From positions 1 through 64,000 of the forward strand of contig CATOSB010000012.1 of NCBI GenBank assembly GCA_951812305.1: a DNA stretch of 64,000 bases, written 5' to 3'. Positions 8,584 through 17,749 of the stretch are shown here, in pieces (position 1 is the first letter of the stretch; every line of letters starts with the position of its first letter). The position numbers and the translations under genes were made by a program. Below the pieces are notes generated by a model. The model had not been told where the DNA came from and did not search any database. It worked only from the letters and a program-made list of their open reading frames with translations. The DNA comes from an uncultured Paracoccaceae bacterium. Its GTDB lineage: Bacteria > Pseudomonadota > Alphaproteobacteria > Rhodobacterales > Rhodobacteraceae.

Positions 8584-8591
8584 TGATGACT
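8584..8591. repeat. Target-site duplication of the composite transposon, left
   Basis: TGATGACT lies immediately outside the left IS66 copy (starts 8592). The identical octamer in direct orientation lies immediately outside the right IS66 copy at 22409-22416. Eight base pairs is the IS66 duplication length. The inner flanks of the two copies do not match this octamer or each other. Confidence 0.85.
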
Positions 8592-8671
8592 GTAAGCGAT
8601 GCGAACGCCCCATGGTATCGCGCGCGCGTCTGATGTGAGATTCTGGCCTCCAATGATCTGGAGGTAATTTG

Positions 8672-9027
8672 ATGTTGGATGATGGGGCGGAGGTTTCGCG
8701 CCGCAGGCCTGTACTACGGACGGCGGCGGAGCGCGCGGCGATTGTGGCCGAGACGTATGCGCAGGCGCGACGGTTGCGGGTGTGGCTCGCAAACACGGTA
8801 TGTCGGCGACGCGGTTATCGACATGGCGCACGACGGCCCGGCGCAAGGTCGCGCGTGACGAGGGTCAGACGTCTGGTTTTGCAGAGATCGCAGTGCTTGC
8901 GACACCACCGCCTTCGCCCTTTGACGGTGTTGAGATCATCGCGGGATCTGTCACTGTCCGCCTGCCCAAAAGCACGGCCACAAAACGGATCAAGGATGTT
9001 GCGCGGCACCTGGCGCGACAGGGATGA
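8672..9027 (+). pseudogene. tnpA: IS66 tnpA, frameshifted
   Basis: The accessory HTH protein needed for IS66 transposition. The first 30 residues are normal (MLDDGAEVSRRRPVLRT...), then a one-base deletion near 8762 (GCGCAGGCG here, GCGCCAGGCG in the other copy) shifts the frame. The rest of the protein (VARKHGMSATRLSTW...) continues in another frame to 9027. The sister gene at 21972-22328 is intact and 118 aa long. The 3' end overlaps tnpB. Confidence 0.88.
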
Positions 9028-9377
9028 TTGTTCCGTCGCAATCGGTGCGGGTTGTGATTGCGACCAGGCCGGTGGATTTCAGGAAGGGCCATGACGGGCT
9101 GGCGGCGGTTGCTGAACGCGATCCGGGCCTTGATCCGCACTCGGGCGCAATCATCGTGTTCCGCGCCAAACGTGGAGATCGCATCAAGGTTCTGCTTTGG
9201 GATGGGTCCGGTCTGGTGATGACGTACAAGCGGCTGGAACAGGGCAAGTTCGCCTGGCCCAGGGTCCATGATGGCGTGATGCGGCTGTCCAAGGCACAAT
9301 TTGAGGCCCTGTTTGAGGGCCTGGACTGGCGACGGGTGACGGCGCGGCGGACACGTCGACCGGGTGCGGCAGAGTGA
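9024..9377 (+). CDS. tnpB: IS66 family accessory protein TnpB
   Basis: A 117-aa IS66 Orf2-like protein required together with TnpA and TnpC for transposition. The family core is visible: RPVDFRKGHDGLAAV, then GAIIVFRAKRGDRIKVLLWDGSG and an RLEQGKFAWP stretch. The ATG overlaps the end of the tnpA frame by 4 bases, so it is translationally coupled. It differs from the other copy by one visible residue (HSGAII versus HSGVII). Confidence 0.93.
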   Translation: MIVPSQSVRVVIATRPVDFRKGHDGLAAVAERDPGLDPHSGAIIVFRAKRGDRIKVLLWDGSGLVMTYKRLEQGKFAWPRVHDGVMRLSKAQFEALFEGLDWRRVTARRTRRPGAAE

Positions 9378-9432
9378 CTCTCAGCCTTATGTACAGGGTG
9401 TAAATCGTGGCCTGATCTGCTAAGAACACGCC

Positions 9433-11049
9433 ATGCCTGACGTTATTAAATCCCTTGATCTGGATGCCCTTCCCGCCGAGGTGCGGGCGGTTGTTTTGGC
9501 GGCCCGGCAGGACGCTTCAAACCTAACATCTCAGTTTGCCGAACTCGAAGAAAGCAACGCCGCTCTCGCCACGCAGAACGCGGAACTTGAGGCGATCAAC
9601 GCGCGTCTGGAGCATTTTGTCAAAGAACTGCACCAGCTGGTCTATGGCAAACGCTCCGAGAAGCTCAGCCCGGATGAACGGCAACTGGCTTTTGAAGATC
9701 TGGAGGTCGCGACAGTCGAGGCCGAGGCGCAGTCAGAAACAATCGAGATGACCAAACCGCGCAAGAAGCGCAAACCTGTGCAGCGCAACCTTGGGAACCT
9801 GCCGGATCATCTGGAACGTATCGAACAGGTGATCGAGCCTGCCAGCATTACATGCCCCTGCGGCTGTGGTGAGATGGTCAGGATCGGCGAAGATCGCACC
9901 GAACGACTGGATATTGTTCCTGCCCAGGCGCGGGTGATCGTGACCATCCGGCCCAAATACGCCTGCCCGAACAAGGACGCTGGCGTGGCCCAGGCGCCTG
10001 CACCGGTGCATCTGATCGAGGGTGGCCTGCCTACCGAGGGGACATTGGCGCAGGTGGCCGTGTCCAAGTACGCCGATCACTGCCCCTTGTTCCGGCAGGC
10101 GCAGATTTATGCCCGATCCGGCCTTGATCTGCACCGCTCCACCCTTGCGGGCTGGATGGGCCGGATATCCTTCCATCTTGCTCCCGTGGTGGATCATCTG
10201 TTCAAAGATATCAAATCTTCCAGCAAGCTCTTTGCTGATGAGACGCGCTGTCCGGTGCTCGATCCGGGGCGCGGCAGAACCAAGACCGGGTATCTCTGGG
10301 CCATTGCCCGCGATGAGCGGCCCTTCGGGGGCACCGCCCCACCGGGTGTTGTGTTCTGTTACGCCGATGGGCGTGGCGGCAAACACGCAACGGAGTTCCT
10401 GACCGGCTTCAGCGGTACGCTGCAGGTGGATGGCTATACGGGTTATAATGCCCTGACCAAACCGGGCCGTAACTCAGGATCCGTCAAACTGGCCTATTGC
10501 TGGGCTCATGCGCGGCGCAAGCTCAAGGAAGTGCATGACCGCGATGGCTCGCCCATTGCAGGGGATGGGCTCAGGCGGATTGCCGAGTTCTACAAGATCG
10601 AGGCTGAGATCAGAGGAAAACCCGCCGCCGAGCGCAAAGCTGTTCGCCAGGAAAAGACCAAGCCGCTGATCGAGGCATTCGAGATCTGGCTCAAAACCGT
10701 CCGCTCCCGCATCTCGGCCAAATCACGCCTCGGCGATAAGCTCTCCTACATCGCCAAACACATGGACGGACTGAAGCTCTTTCTCGACGACGGCGCTATC
10801 GAGATGGACAGCAACGTGGTCGAGCGAACCATCCGCCCGATTGCCCTCAATCGTAAGAACGCGCTCTTTGCGGGCCATGACGAAGGTGGCAGAAACTGGG
10901 GGCGTATCGCCTCCCTGATCGAAACCTGTAAGCTTAACGACGTCGAGCCCTATGCCTATCTCAAGGCAACCCTCGAAGCCATCGCTGCCGGCCATCCAGC
11001 AGCCCGCATCGACGAACTCATGCCATGGAACTTTGACAGGGCGCGGTGA
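9433..11049 (+). CDS. tnpC: IS66 family transposase TnpC
   Basis: A full-length 538-aa DDE transposase. An N-terminal coiled coil (about 25-75) precedes LVYGKRSEKLSPDE, a zinc-binding segment (CPCGCGEMVRIGEDRTERLD), the catalytic core (LFADETRCPVLDPGRGRTKTGYLW; LQVDGYTGYN; YCWAHARRKL) and the closing MDSNVVERTIRPIALNRKN block. The other copy carries a 2-base insertion that breaks this gene. A minus-strand ORF at 10723-11052 within it is a shadow. Confidence 0.93.
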   Translation: MPDVIKSLDLDALPAEVRAVVLAARQDASNLTSQFAELEESNAALATQNAELEAINARLEHFVKELHQLVYGKRSEKLSPDERQLAFEDLEVATVEAEAQSETIEMTKPRKKRKPVQRNLGNLPDHLERIEQVIEPASITCPCGCGEMVRIGEDRTERLDIVPAQARVIVTIRPKYACPNKDAGVAQAPAPVHLIEGGLPTEGTLAQVAVSKYADHCPLFRQAQIYARSGLDLHRSTLAGWMGRISFHLAPVVDHLFKDIKSSSKLFADETRCPVLDPGRGRTKTGYLWAIARDERPFGGTAPPGVVFCYADGRGGKHATEFLTGFSGTLQVDGYTGYNALTKPGRNSGSVKLAYCWAHARRKLKEVHDRDGSPIAGDGLRRIAEFYKIEAEIRGKPAAERKAVRQEKTKPLIEAFEIWLKTVRSRISAKSRLGDKLSYIAKHMDGLKLFLDDGAIEMDSNVVERTIRPIALNRKNALFAGHDEGGRNWGRIASLIETCKLNDVEPYAYLKATLEAIAAGHPAARIDELMPWNFDRAR

Positions 11050-11059
11050 CACCGCTTAC

Positions 11060-12056
11060 ATTTTTTTGGCAGTGTCGTACGGAAGAAGTTGAAAATAGCC
11101 TCTGTGAACTGGTTGAACGTTGCATAGTGGCGATTGTGTGTGACCCAATCGTGCATGACGCCCCAAAGGCGCTCGATTGGGTTGAGGTGCGGGGCATATG
11201 CTGGCAGGAAATGCAACTTCACCCGGCGTTCCGGGCTGTTGAGCCATGGCTGAAGTATCCTGGCATGATGATAGCGGGCATTGTCGACAAAGACATGGAT
11301 GGTCGTCATGATTTGGTTGTTGCGCTCCAACTTTTCCAGCATTTGTTGGGTTGTCCGGGCATTGATCTTTTCGCCTTCTACAAAGGTGAACTGGAAGGTC
11401 TCAAGGTCAAGCGCTCCCTGAATATTGAGCCGTTTGCGCCCGGATGTCGCCTTCAGGGCCGTCTTTTGTCCCTTTGGGAACCAGCCATGGGCGGGGCGGC
11501 TCTGATGCTCGGGGTGAACAGCGTCCGAAAAGACAACCATCTCATCTGCGGCCAACCCGTTCATCATGGCCTCATATTGGGCAATAAACGCAGCCTGTTT
11601 GGCTTCATCGGCCTGTGCAGGCAGCAATTGTGGTTTCCTATACACAAACCCCAGGCGGCGCATCAGCCTGGCGGCTCCCGAGGGGCTGTAGCTTCGGTCG
11701 CACCCGGCCAGAAAATAGGCACAGACCTCATCTACCTTCTGTGCCGGATGTTCGGTGAAATGCGCTTTCAAAGCCCGTTCCTGCTCCACCGATAGATGCC
11801 CCTGTCGCTGGCTGTAGTCCTTCAAGCCAAAAAATGACCACCCCGCTCCGGCAAACGCGAACTGCCATTCCGTCAGAACCGTTGGACCGATATCCAAAAT
11901 CCGGCAAACCGTTCCGGCGTCTTCTCCTGTGTCCAGAAGAAGAAACGCACGCGCACGTTTCCAAACAAGGGCCTCAACTTTGCGGCGGCGGCAAAGCGCT
12001 TCAAGCGCTATGCGCTGCTCGTCGGATAAGGTGACTGTTTTGTCTCGCTTGCTCAT
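11060..12056 (-). pseudogene. IS630-family transposase, 3' end truncated by IS66
   Basis: The protein begins at the ATG at 12056 (MSKRDKTVTLSDEQ) and has the N-terminal HTH (VCRILDIGPTVLTEWQ) and DDE segments (VVFSDAVHPEH, HVFVDNARYHHA, LNPIERLWGVMHDW). After FNFFRTTLPKKC the reading frame runs into the IS66 end at 11059 and then into antisense tnpC. The normal last residues of such transposases are missing. No matching rest of the gene is seen left of the IS66 copy, so the junction is a deletion or rearrangement rather than a simple insertion. No clean inverted repeats were found. Confidence 0.8.
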
Positions 12057-12322
12057 ACCCTCAAAATAGAAACCTCCGTGCCTGTGACCATGCGGCAAAG
12101 TGATTCACAGGCATCAAAATCATCAGGCCAATTCAGGCGTAGGAGTATATAGAATCCGAAAATTTTCGTGGGACCAGAGCGATTCAGAGAAAGGCTTCCA
12201 GACCCAGGCTCCATCCACACGTGAATGGCTCGTCGTTAGGCCATGTTTTGCGAGTGCATCGCTAGTGGCTGGCTGCTACTATTTCCAAAAATAAGAATTT
12301 CGACCGGGTGAGGGAAACAGGC
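12057..12322. other. Gene-free gap before the defence-like operon
   Basis: These 266 bases separate the IS630 remnant from the methyltransferase gene. They contain an imperfect CCTGTGA...TCACAGG inverted pair (about 12080-12112), probably part of the old IS630 end, and the presumed promoter of the operon. No convincing -35/-10 pair or RNA gene is seen. Confidence 0.3.
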
Positions 12323-15073
12323 ATGAATGCTGTTGAAATCGAAGAAGCCATATCGGCATTGGCCGCGCTTCCATTCAACGCTGAAGAATTCCCCTACGCC
12401 TTCCTCGAAGCCTTTGGAAACAAGACCACGACCATCAAACGCCTGCGCAGCGGGACCTCGAACAAATCCGACCAGGGCGGTATCCTTCAGACAAACAATA
12501 TTCATCTGAAAACCTGCGGGGCAGGGGAGGTCACAACAACCCTCGCGCAACTCAAAGCCAGTCCCGCAACCACCAGGGCCAGGGCGAAATTTGTGCTGGC
12601 CACCGATGGCACCGATCTTGAGGCTGAAGACCTGACCTCGGGCGAGATGATCGTCTGCCCCTACACAGACTTTCCCCATCACTTTGGTTTCTTCCTGCCG
12701 CTCGCGGGCATCTCGACCGTCAAACAAATCCGTGAAAGCGCTTTTGACATCAAGGCGACCGGTCGGCTCAATCGCCTCTACGTTGAGCTGTTGAAGGATA
12801 ATCCCGAATGGGGGAGGGCGGCGCGCCGTCACGACATGAACCACTTCATGGCACGGCTGATCTTCAGCTTTTTCGCCGAGGATACCGACATCTTTGCCAA
12901 AGCCGGTCTCTTCACCTCGACCATCGAGCGCATGAGCGACAAGGACAGTGCAAACACCCATGAGGTGATCAGCGAGCTCTTCCGCGCCATGAATACCACG
13001 AGCGAGGATCGCATCGCCGCTGGCATCGCCCGATGGGCAAACGTCTTCCCCTATGTGAACGGCGGGCTTTTCTCGGGCAGCACGGACGTGCCGTGCTTTT
13101 CCAAGATCGCGCGCTCCTACCTTCTGCACATCGGCAATCTCGACTGGACGAAGATCAACCCTGACATCTTCGGCTCGATGATTCAGGCCGTCGCTGATGA
13201 CGAGGAGCGCGGTGCCCTCGGAATGCACTACACATCCGTGCCGAACATCCTGAAGGTTCTGAATCCGCTCTTTCTCGACGATCTACGCGAAAAGCTTGAG
13301 GAGGAGGGCGATAACCCACGCAAGCTTTTGAACCTGCGCAACCGCATCGCCAAGATCAGGGTTTTCGATCCGGCCTGTGGATCGGGCAACTTCCTTGTCA
13401 TCGCCTACAAGGAAATGCGCAGCATAGAGGCTGAGATCAACGAACTTCGCGGCGAGGCCGATCGGCGCACGGAAATTCCGCTGACCAATTTTCGCGGGAT
13501 CGAGCTCCGCGACTTCCCTGCCGAGATCGCGCGGCTGGCGCTGATCATCGCGGAGTATCAGTGCGACGTGACCTATCGTGGTCAGAAGGAAGCGCTTGCC
13601 GAGCTCCTACCGCTCGATGCCCAAAAATGGATCACTTGCGGCAACGCTCTGCGGCTCGACTGGCTAAGTATCTGTCCGCCCACAGGAACGGGCGTGAAGC
13701 ACTATGCTGAAGATTTGTTTCACTCACCACTCGACCAGGCACAGATCGACTTCGAGAACGAAGGCGGCGAGACCTACATCTGTGGGAACCCGCCTTACCT
13801 TGGCAGCCAATGGCAAAGCATGGAGCAAAAGGAAGACCTACAGCGCATTTTTGAAGGTAGAACCAAGAACTGGAAATCTCTAGACTATGTTGCGGGCTGG
13901 TTCATGAAGGCTGCCGACTTCGGATCTCACACAAAGTCAGCCGCCGCATTAGTGTCCACAAATTCGATATGCCAGGGGCGTCAAGTTGAGACCCTATGGA
14001 AGCTCATATTTGAGACTGGCCATGAAATTCCCTTTGCGCACACAAGTTTCAAGTGGGCGAACCTCGCCAGTTACAACGCGGGCGTGACCGTTGTTATCGT
14101 AGGCGTCGCAAACGATGCGAAAGCAACTCGACGGCTTTTTTCTGTCGATAGCAATGGCGAAACAACTGTCAAAGAAACGGACAACATAAATCCTTACCTC
14201 ATCAGCGGCCCTAATGTACTGGTGCAGCCCACATCGAAGCAGTTGAATTCCATCAATGAAATGAGCTTCGGGAACATGCCGAACGAAGGCGGCTTTCTGC
14301 TCTTAACCCGATCAGAAGCGGATGAGGCCACTGAGCATCACGGGGTTGATCGTAAATTCTTGTGCCCGTTCGTTGGTTCGCAAGAGTTTATCAAAGGGCA
14401 AGAACGTCGCTGCGTTTGGGTGACAGATGAGGAATATCAGGAAGCGAGAGAAAACGACTGGCTGAGCGATAGGTTTGAGGCGGTTCGCAAGCAGCGGGCT
14501 TCATCGAATAGGCCAACGACAAAGCAGCTTGCAAACACCCCTTACCGGTTTGGTGAAGTGCGTCAAAACGGAGACCAGCGCACAATTGTGGTGCCCCGGG
14601 TAAGCTCAGAGAATCGTGATTTTTTGCCGGTAGGTTTAGGTGCGCCCGGCACCATCATAGGAGATAGAAACTTCGCCCTCTACGACGCCCCGCTCTGGAA
14701 CATGGCGCTCATCGCTTCGCGCTTGCATTGGGTTTGGATCGGAACTGTTTGTGTTCGACTTGAGATGCGGTTCTCGTATTCGAATACCCTTGGCTGGAAC
14801 ACTTTCCCCGTTCCCAAGCTGACCGAGAAGAACAGGAAAGACCTCACCCGCTGTGCCGAGGACATCCTTCTGGCGCGCGAGGCGCATTTCCCCGCGACCA
14901 TCGCCGATCTCTACGACCCGAAAAAGATGCCCGCCGATCTGCACACCGCCCATGACCGCAACGACGAAACCCTGGAGCACATCTATATCGGCCGCCGCTT
15001 CCGCAACGATACCGAGCGCCTCGAAAAGCTCTTCGAGATGTACACCAGAATGACCACGAAGGGGGCGGCATGA
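12323..15073 (+). CDS. Class I SAM-dependent DNA methyltransferase (MmeI-like/N6-adenine type)
   Basis: A large 916-aa DNA methyltransferase. Motif I (FDPACGSGNF, about residues 348-357) binds SAM, and NPPY (489-492) is the catalytic motif of N6-adenine enzymes. The C-terminal third, with SRLHWVWIGTVC and LGWNTFPVP, looks like the target-recognition region of MmeI-like enzymes. No obvious PD-(D/E)xK nuclease is seen at the N-terminus, so cleavage probably lies in other genes. The ATG at 12323 follows GAGGGA. The stop overlaps the next ATG (ATGA), and the downstream genes suggest a restriction or anti-phage role. Substrate sequence unknown. Confidence 0.87.
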   Translation: MNAVEIEEAISALAALPFNAEEFPYAFLEAFGNKTTTIKRLRSGTSNKSDQGGILQTNNIHLKTCGAGEVTTTLAQLKASPATTRARAKFVLATDGTDLEAEDLTSGEMIVCPYTDFPHHFGFFLPLAGISTVKQIRESAFDIKATGRLNRLYVELLKDNPEWGRAARRHDMNHFMARLIFSFFAEDTDIFAKAGLFTSTIERMSDKDSANTHEVISELFRAMNTTSEDRIAAGIARWANVFPYVNGGLFSGSTDVPCFSKIARSYLLHIGNLDWTKINPDIFGSMIQAVADDEERGALGMHYTSVPNILKVLNPLFLDDLREKLEEEGDNPRKLLNLRNRIAKIRVFDPACGSGNFLVIAYKEMRSIEAEINELRGEADRRTEIPLTNFRGIELRDFPAEIARLALIIAEYQCDVTYRGQKEALAELLPLDAQKWITCGNALRLDWLSICPPTGTGVKHYAEDLFHSPLDQAQIDFENEGGETYICGNPPYLGSQWQSMEQKEDLQRIFEGRTKNWKSLDYVAGWFMKAADFGSHTKSAAALVSTNSICQGRQVETLWKLIFETGHEIPFAHTSFKWANLASYNAGVTVVIVGVANDAKATRRLFSVDSNGETTVKETDNINPYLISGPNVLVQPTSKQLNSINEMSFGNMPNEGGFLLLTRSEADEATEHHGVDRKFLCPFVGSQEFIKGQERRCVWVTDEEYQEARENDWLSDRFEAVRKQRASSNRPTTKQLANTPYRFGEVRQNGDQRTIVVPRVSSENRDFLPVGLGAPGTIIGDRNFALYDAPLWNMALIASRLHWVWIGTVCVRLEMRFSYSNTLGWNTFPVPKLTEKNRKDLTRCAEDILLAREAHFPATIADLYDPKKMPADLHTAHDRNDETLEHIYIGRRFRNDTERLEKLFEMYTRMTTKGAA

Positions 15074-15528
15074 CACTCGACCCCGTGATGAGTGCGGAGC
15101 GCACCCGCAAACTGGTCGATGACCTGCGCGCCAAGCCAGCAGAAACAGCATGGGTCGAGTTCAAGGAAAACAACGCCGATGTGCCGCTGATTGGTAAGCT
15201 GATCTCTGCCCTCTCCAACGCCGCCCGTCTGGCTGACCAACATTTTGTTTATGTCGTCTGGGGCGTGCGCGACGGCGACCACGCGGTTGTCGGCACCAAC
15301 TTCGAACCGACGGTAAAGCGGAAACAGGGCCAGCCGTTGGAAATACGGATCGCAAGCCGCCTTTCACCAGGGATCGAGTTTCGCTTTGAAGAGGTCGATC
15401 ACGACGGCCTGCTTCTGATCCTTCTGACCATCCCATCACGGGTTATTCGCACGGCGCTTGATGCTGAACTGGTCCGTCCGTCCGATCCAGAGAGGTCACG
15501 TGCCGGGTATGTGCCGGACTGGGCATGA
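15070..15528 (+). CDS. AlbA_2/Schlafen-like DNA-binding domain protein, probably truncated
   Basis: A 152-aa protein matching the N-terminal AlbA_2 domain of putative ATP/DNA-binding proteins: AWVEFKENNADVPLIGKLISALSN, then YVVWGVRDGDHAVVGTNF and LLLILLTIPS. Full proteins of this kind usually run to several hundred residues, and the match fades after about residue 120, ending in an unrelated tail (PERSRAGYVPDWA). It is therefore either a short free-standing domain or a deletion remnant. It is coupled to the methyltransferase by an ATGA overlap. Confidence 0.65.
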   Translation: MTLDPVMSAERTRKLVDDLRAKPAETAWVEFKENNADVPLIGKLISALSNAARLADQHFVYVVWGVRDGDHAVVGTNFEPTVKRKQGQPLEIRIASRLSPGIEFRFEEVDHDGLLLILLTIPSRVIRTALDAELVRPSDPERSRAGYVPDWA

Positions 15529-15703
15529 TTGAGATAAGTTTTGGCCGGGTTTTGGCCGGGTGAGCCTATGTGGAAGGAAGGGATTTGCGAAATCATTATA
15601 AATCAACATCTTGTATGATATACGGTGAGGGTTTTCTTCTTGATCAGGTTTTGATTGACCGCTGCCGGGGATTCACCTTCATGACAGATAGAGGGCAAGT
15701 AAC
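15529..15703 (+). other. Gap within the defence-like operon
   Basis: A 175-base AT-richer gap between the AlbA_2 fragment and the helicase. It has a tandem TTTTGGCCGGG repeat (about 15540-15561) and a TATGAT that could be a -10 box, without a good -35 at proper spacing. It may hold a second promoter or the scar of the deletion that shortened the AlbA_2 gene. Confidence 0.35.
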
Positions 15704-17749
15704 ATGACAAAACAAGTTCCCTCCGTTTCAGTAACGTATGCCCGGAACGGCGGCTCCACCAGGTCGAACGAGCTTGGGATGCGGGTGATGCAGGAACGGG
15801 CTTATGAGAAGCGGGGCGAGCAGTATCTTTTGATCAAGTCGCCGCCCGCGTCGGGAAAGAGCCGCGCGCTAATGTTCATCGCGCTCGACAAGCTGCACAA
15901 TCAGGGGCTTCGCAAGGCCATCATCACCGTCCCCGAGAAATCCATCGGATCGAGCTTTGCCGACGAGCCGCTGTCGAAGTTCGGTTTCTGGACGGATTGG
16001 CAGGTCGTACCAAAGTGGAATCTGTGCAACGCGCCAGGCGAAGACGGAAGCAAAGCCGCCTCAGTGGGGACGTTTTTGACGAGCGAAGATCGCATCCTGG
16101 TCTGTCCCCACGCGACCTTCCGCAACGCCATCGAGAAGTTCGGGGTGGATGCCTTCGATGACTGCCTGATCGCCGTGGATGAATTTCACCACGTCTCGGC
16201 CAACCCGGACAACAAGCTTGGCGGGCAGCTCGCCGAGCTGATTGCGCGCGACAAGGTGCATGTTGTCGCCATGACGGGATCATATTTTCGGGGCGATGCC
16301 GAGGCTGTTCTCCTGCCCCATGATGAGGCGAAATTCGATACCGTCACCTATACCTATTACGAGCAACTTAACGGCTATAAGTATCTGAAAGCGCTCGACA
16401 TCGGGTATTACTTCTACACCGGCCCCTATTCCGACGACATCCTGAAGGTGCTCGATCCGCACGAGAAAACCATCATCCACATCCCGAATGTAAATTCGCG
16501 GGAGAGCACGAAGCAAAAACATAAGGAAGTGGAGCACATCCTAGAGGAGCTTGGCGACTGGCAGGGGACAGACCCTGCCACGGGCTTTCAGCTTGTGAAG
16601 ACATCTGATGGCCGCGTATTGCGCATCGCCGATTTGGTCGATGACGATGCCGCCAAGCGCGACAAAGTATCGGCTGCCCTCAAAGACCCCACTCAGAAGA
16701 ACAACCGCGATCACGTGGACATCATCATCGCCCTTGGCATGGCCAAGGAGGGGTTTGACTGGATTTGGTGTGAACATGCGCTGACGGTCGGCTATCGCTC
16801 AAGCTTAACCGAGATTGTGCAAATCATCGGGCGCGCTACCCGCGATGCCGAGGGCAAGACCCGTTCCCGCTTTACCAATCTGATAGCTGAGCCCGACGCC
16901 TCTGAAGAGGCTGTCACCGAGGCGGTGAACGACACGCTGAAGGCTATCGCGGCCAGCTTGCTCATGGAGCAGGTGCTTGCACCGCGTTTCAATTTTACCC
17001 CGAAAACCACAACCAGCGGCCCGCAGGTCGGCTTTGACTATGGGGAAGACGGTTACGATCCCACTAAGTGCAATGTCGGGTTCAACGAAGACAGCGGCCA
17101 GTTCCAGATCGAGATCAAAGGGCTCGCCGAACCGAAAACCAAAGAAGCAGAACGTATCTGTCAAGAAGACCTGAACGAGGTCATCACCGCTTTTGTGCAG
17201 GATAAGACCACCATTGAGCGCGGGCTTTTCGATAAGGAGCTTGTGCCCGAAGAGCTCACACAGGGGCGCATGGGCAAGATCATTAAGGACAAATATCCCG
17301 AGCTCGATACAGAGGATCAGGAGGCCGTGCGGCAAAACGCCATTGCTGCCCTGAACCTCACCCAAAAAGCCAAAGAGGTTGCCCTTTCAGACCCAAGTGC
17401 TGAGGGCATGGGAAGCAATGCCCTTATCCAGGGCGTGCGCAAATTTGCGATGGACGTGCGTGAACTCGATATAGACTTGATCGACCGCATCAACCCGTTC
17501 AGCGAAGCTTATGCGATTCTCGCCAAGACCATGAGCGAAGAAAGCCTGAAGCAGGTTCAGGCTGTGATTTCGGCCAAGAAGGTGCAACTCACCCCCGAAG
17601 AGGCCCGTGATCTGGCCAAACGTGCCCTGAAGTTCAAACAGGAACGCGGACGACTGCCGTCCATCACTTCCCCCGATGCCTGGGAAAAGAAGATGGCTGA
17701 AGGCGTGGCATTCCTCGCGCGCATGAAGCAGGAGGCTGCCAATGGCTAA
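15704..17749 (+). CDS. DEAD/DEAH-box helicase family protein
   Basis: A 681-aa SF2-type helicase/translocase. Walker A is PPASGKS (about 47-53), motif II is a DEFH variant (159-162), MTGSYFRG is a motif III-like segment, and QIIGRATRD (373-381) is motif VI. The C-terminal 250 residues are mostly helical and without a recognised nuclease. By analogy with restriction systems it may couple ATP hydrolysis to DNA translocation for the neighbouring nuclease (inference). The stop overlaps the GIY-YIG start by 8 bases, so the pair is coupled. Confidence 0.88.
   Translation: MTKQVPSVSVTYARNGGSTRSNELGMRVMQERAYEKRGEQYLLIKSPPASGKSRALMFIALDKLHNQGLRKAIITVPEKSIGSSFADEPLSKFGFWTDWQVVPKWNLCNAPGEDGSKAASVGTFLTSEDRILVCPHATFRNAIEKFGVDAFDDCLIAVDEFHHVSANPDNKLGGQLAELIARDKVHVVAMTGSYFRGDAEAVLLPHDEAKFDTVTYTYYEQLNGYKYLKALDIGYYFYTGPYSDDILKVLDPHEKTIIHIPNVNSRESTKQKHKEVEHILEELGDWQGTDPATGFQLVKTSDGRVLRIADLVDDDAAKRDKVSAALKDPTQKNNRDHVDIIIALGMAKEGFDWIWCEHALTVGYRSSLTEIVQIIGRATRDAEGKTRSRFTNLIAEPDASEEAVTEAVNDTLKAIAASLLMEQVLAPRFNFTPKTTTSGPQVGFDYGEDGYDPTKCNVGFNEDSGQFQIEIKGLAEPKTKEAERICQEDLNEVITAFVQDKTTIERGLFDKELVPEELTQGRMGKIIKDKYPELDTEDQEAVRQNAIAALNLTQKAKEVALSDPSAEGMGSNALIQGVRKFAMDVRELDIDLIDRINPFSEAYAILAKTMSEESLKQVQAVISAKKVQLTPEEARDLAKRALKFKQERGRLPSITSPDAWEKKMAEGVAFLARMKQEAANG

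Larger units (their letters stand above)
8592..11059 (+). mobile_element. IS66 element (tnpABC type), left copy of the composite
   Basis: The ends are imperfect inverted repeats: GTAAGCGATGCGAACGCC at 8592 and GTAAGCGGTGTCACCGCG read inward from 11059. Gene order is tnpA-tnpB-tnpC. It is nearly identical to the copy at 19938-22408, except that the outermost 55-60 bp of the tnpA end differ far more than the rest. Its right end truncates an IS630 transposase gene. Confidence 0.9.
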
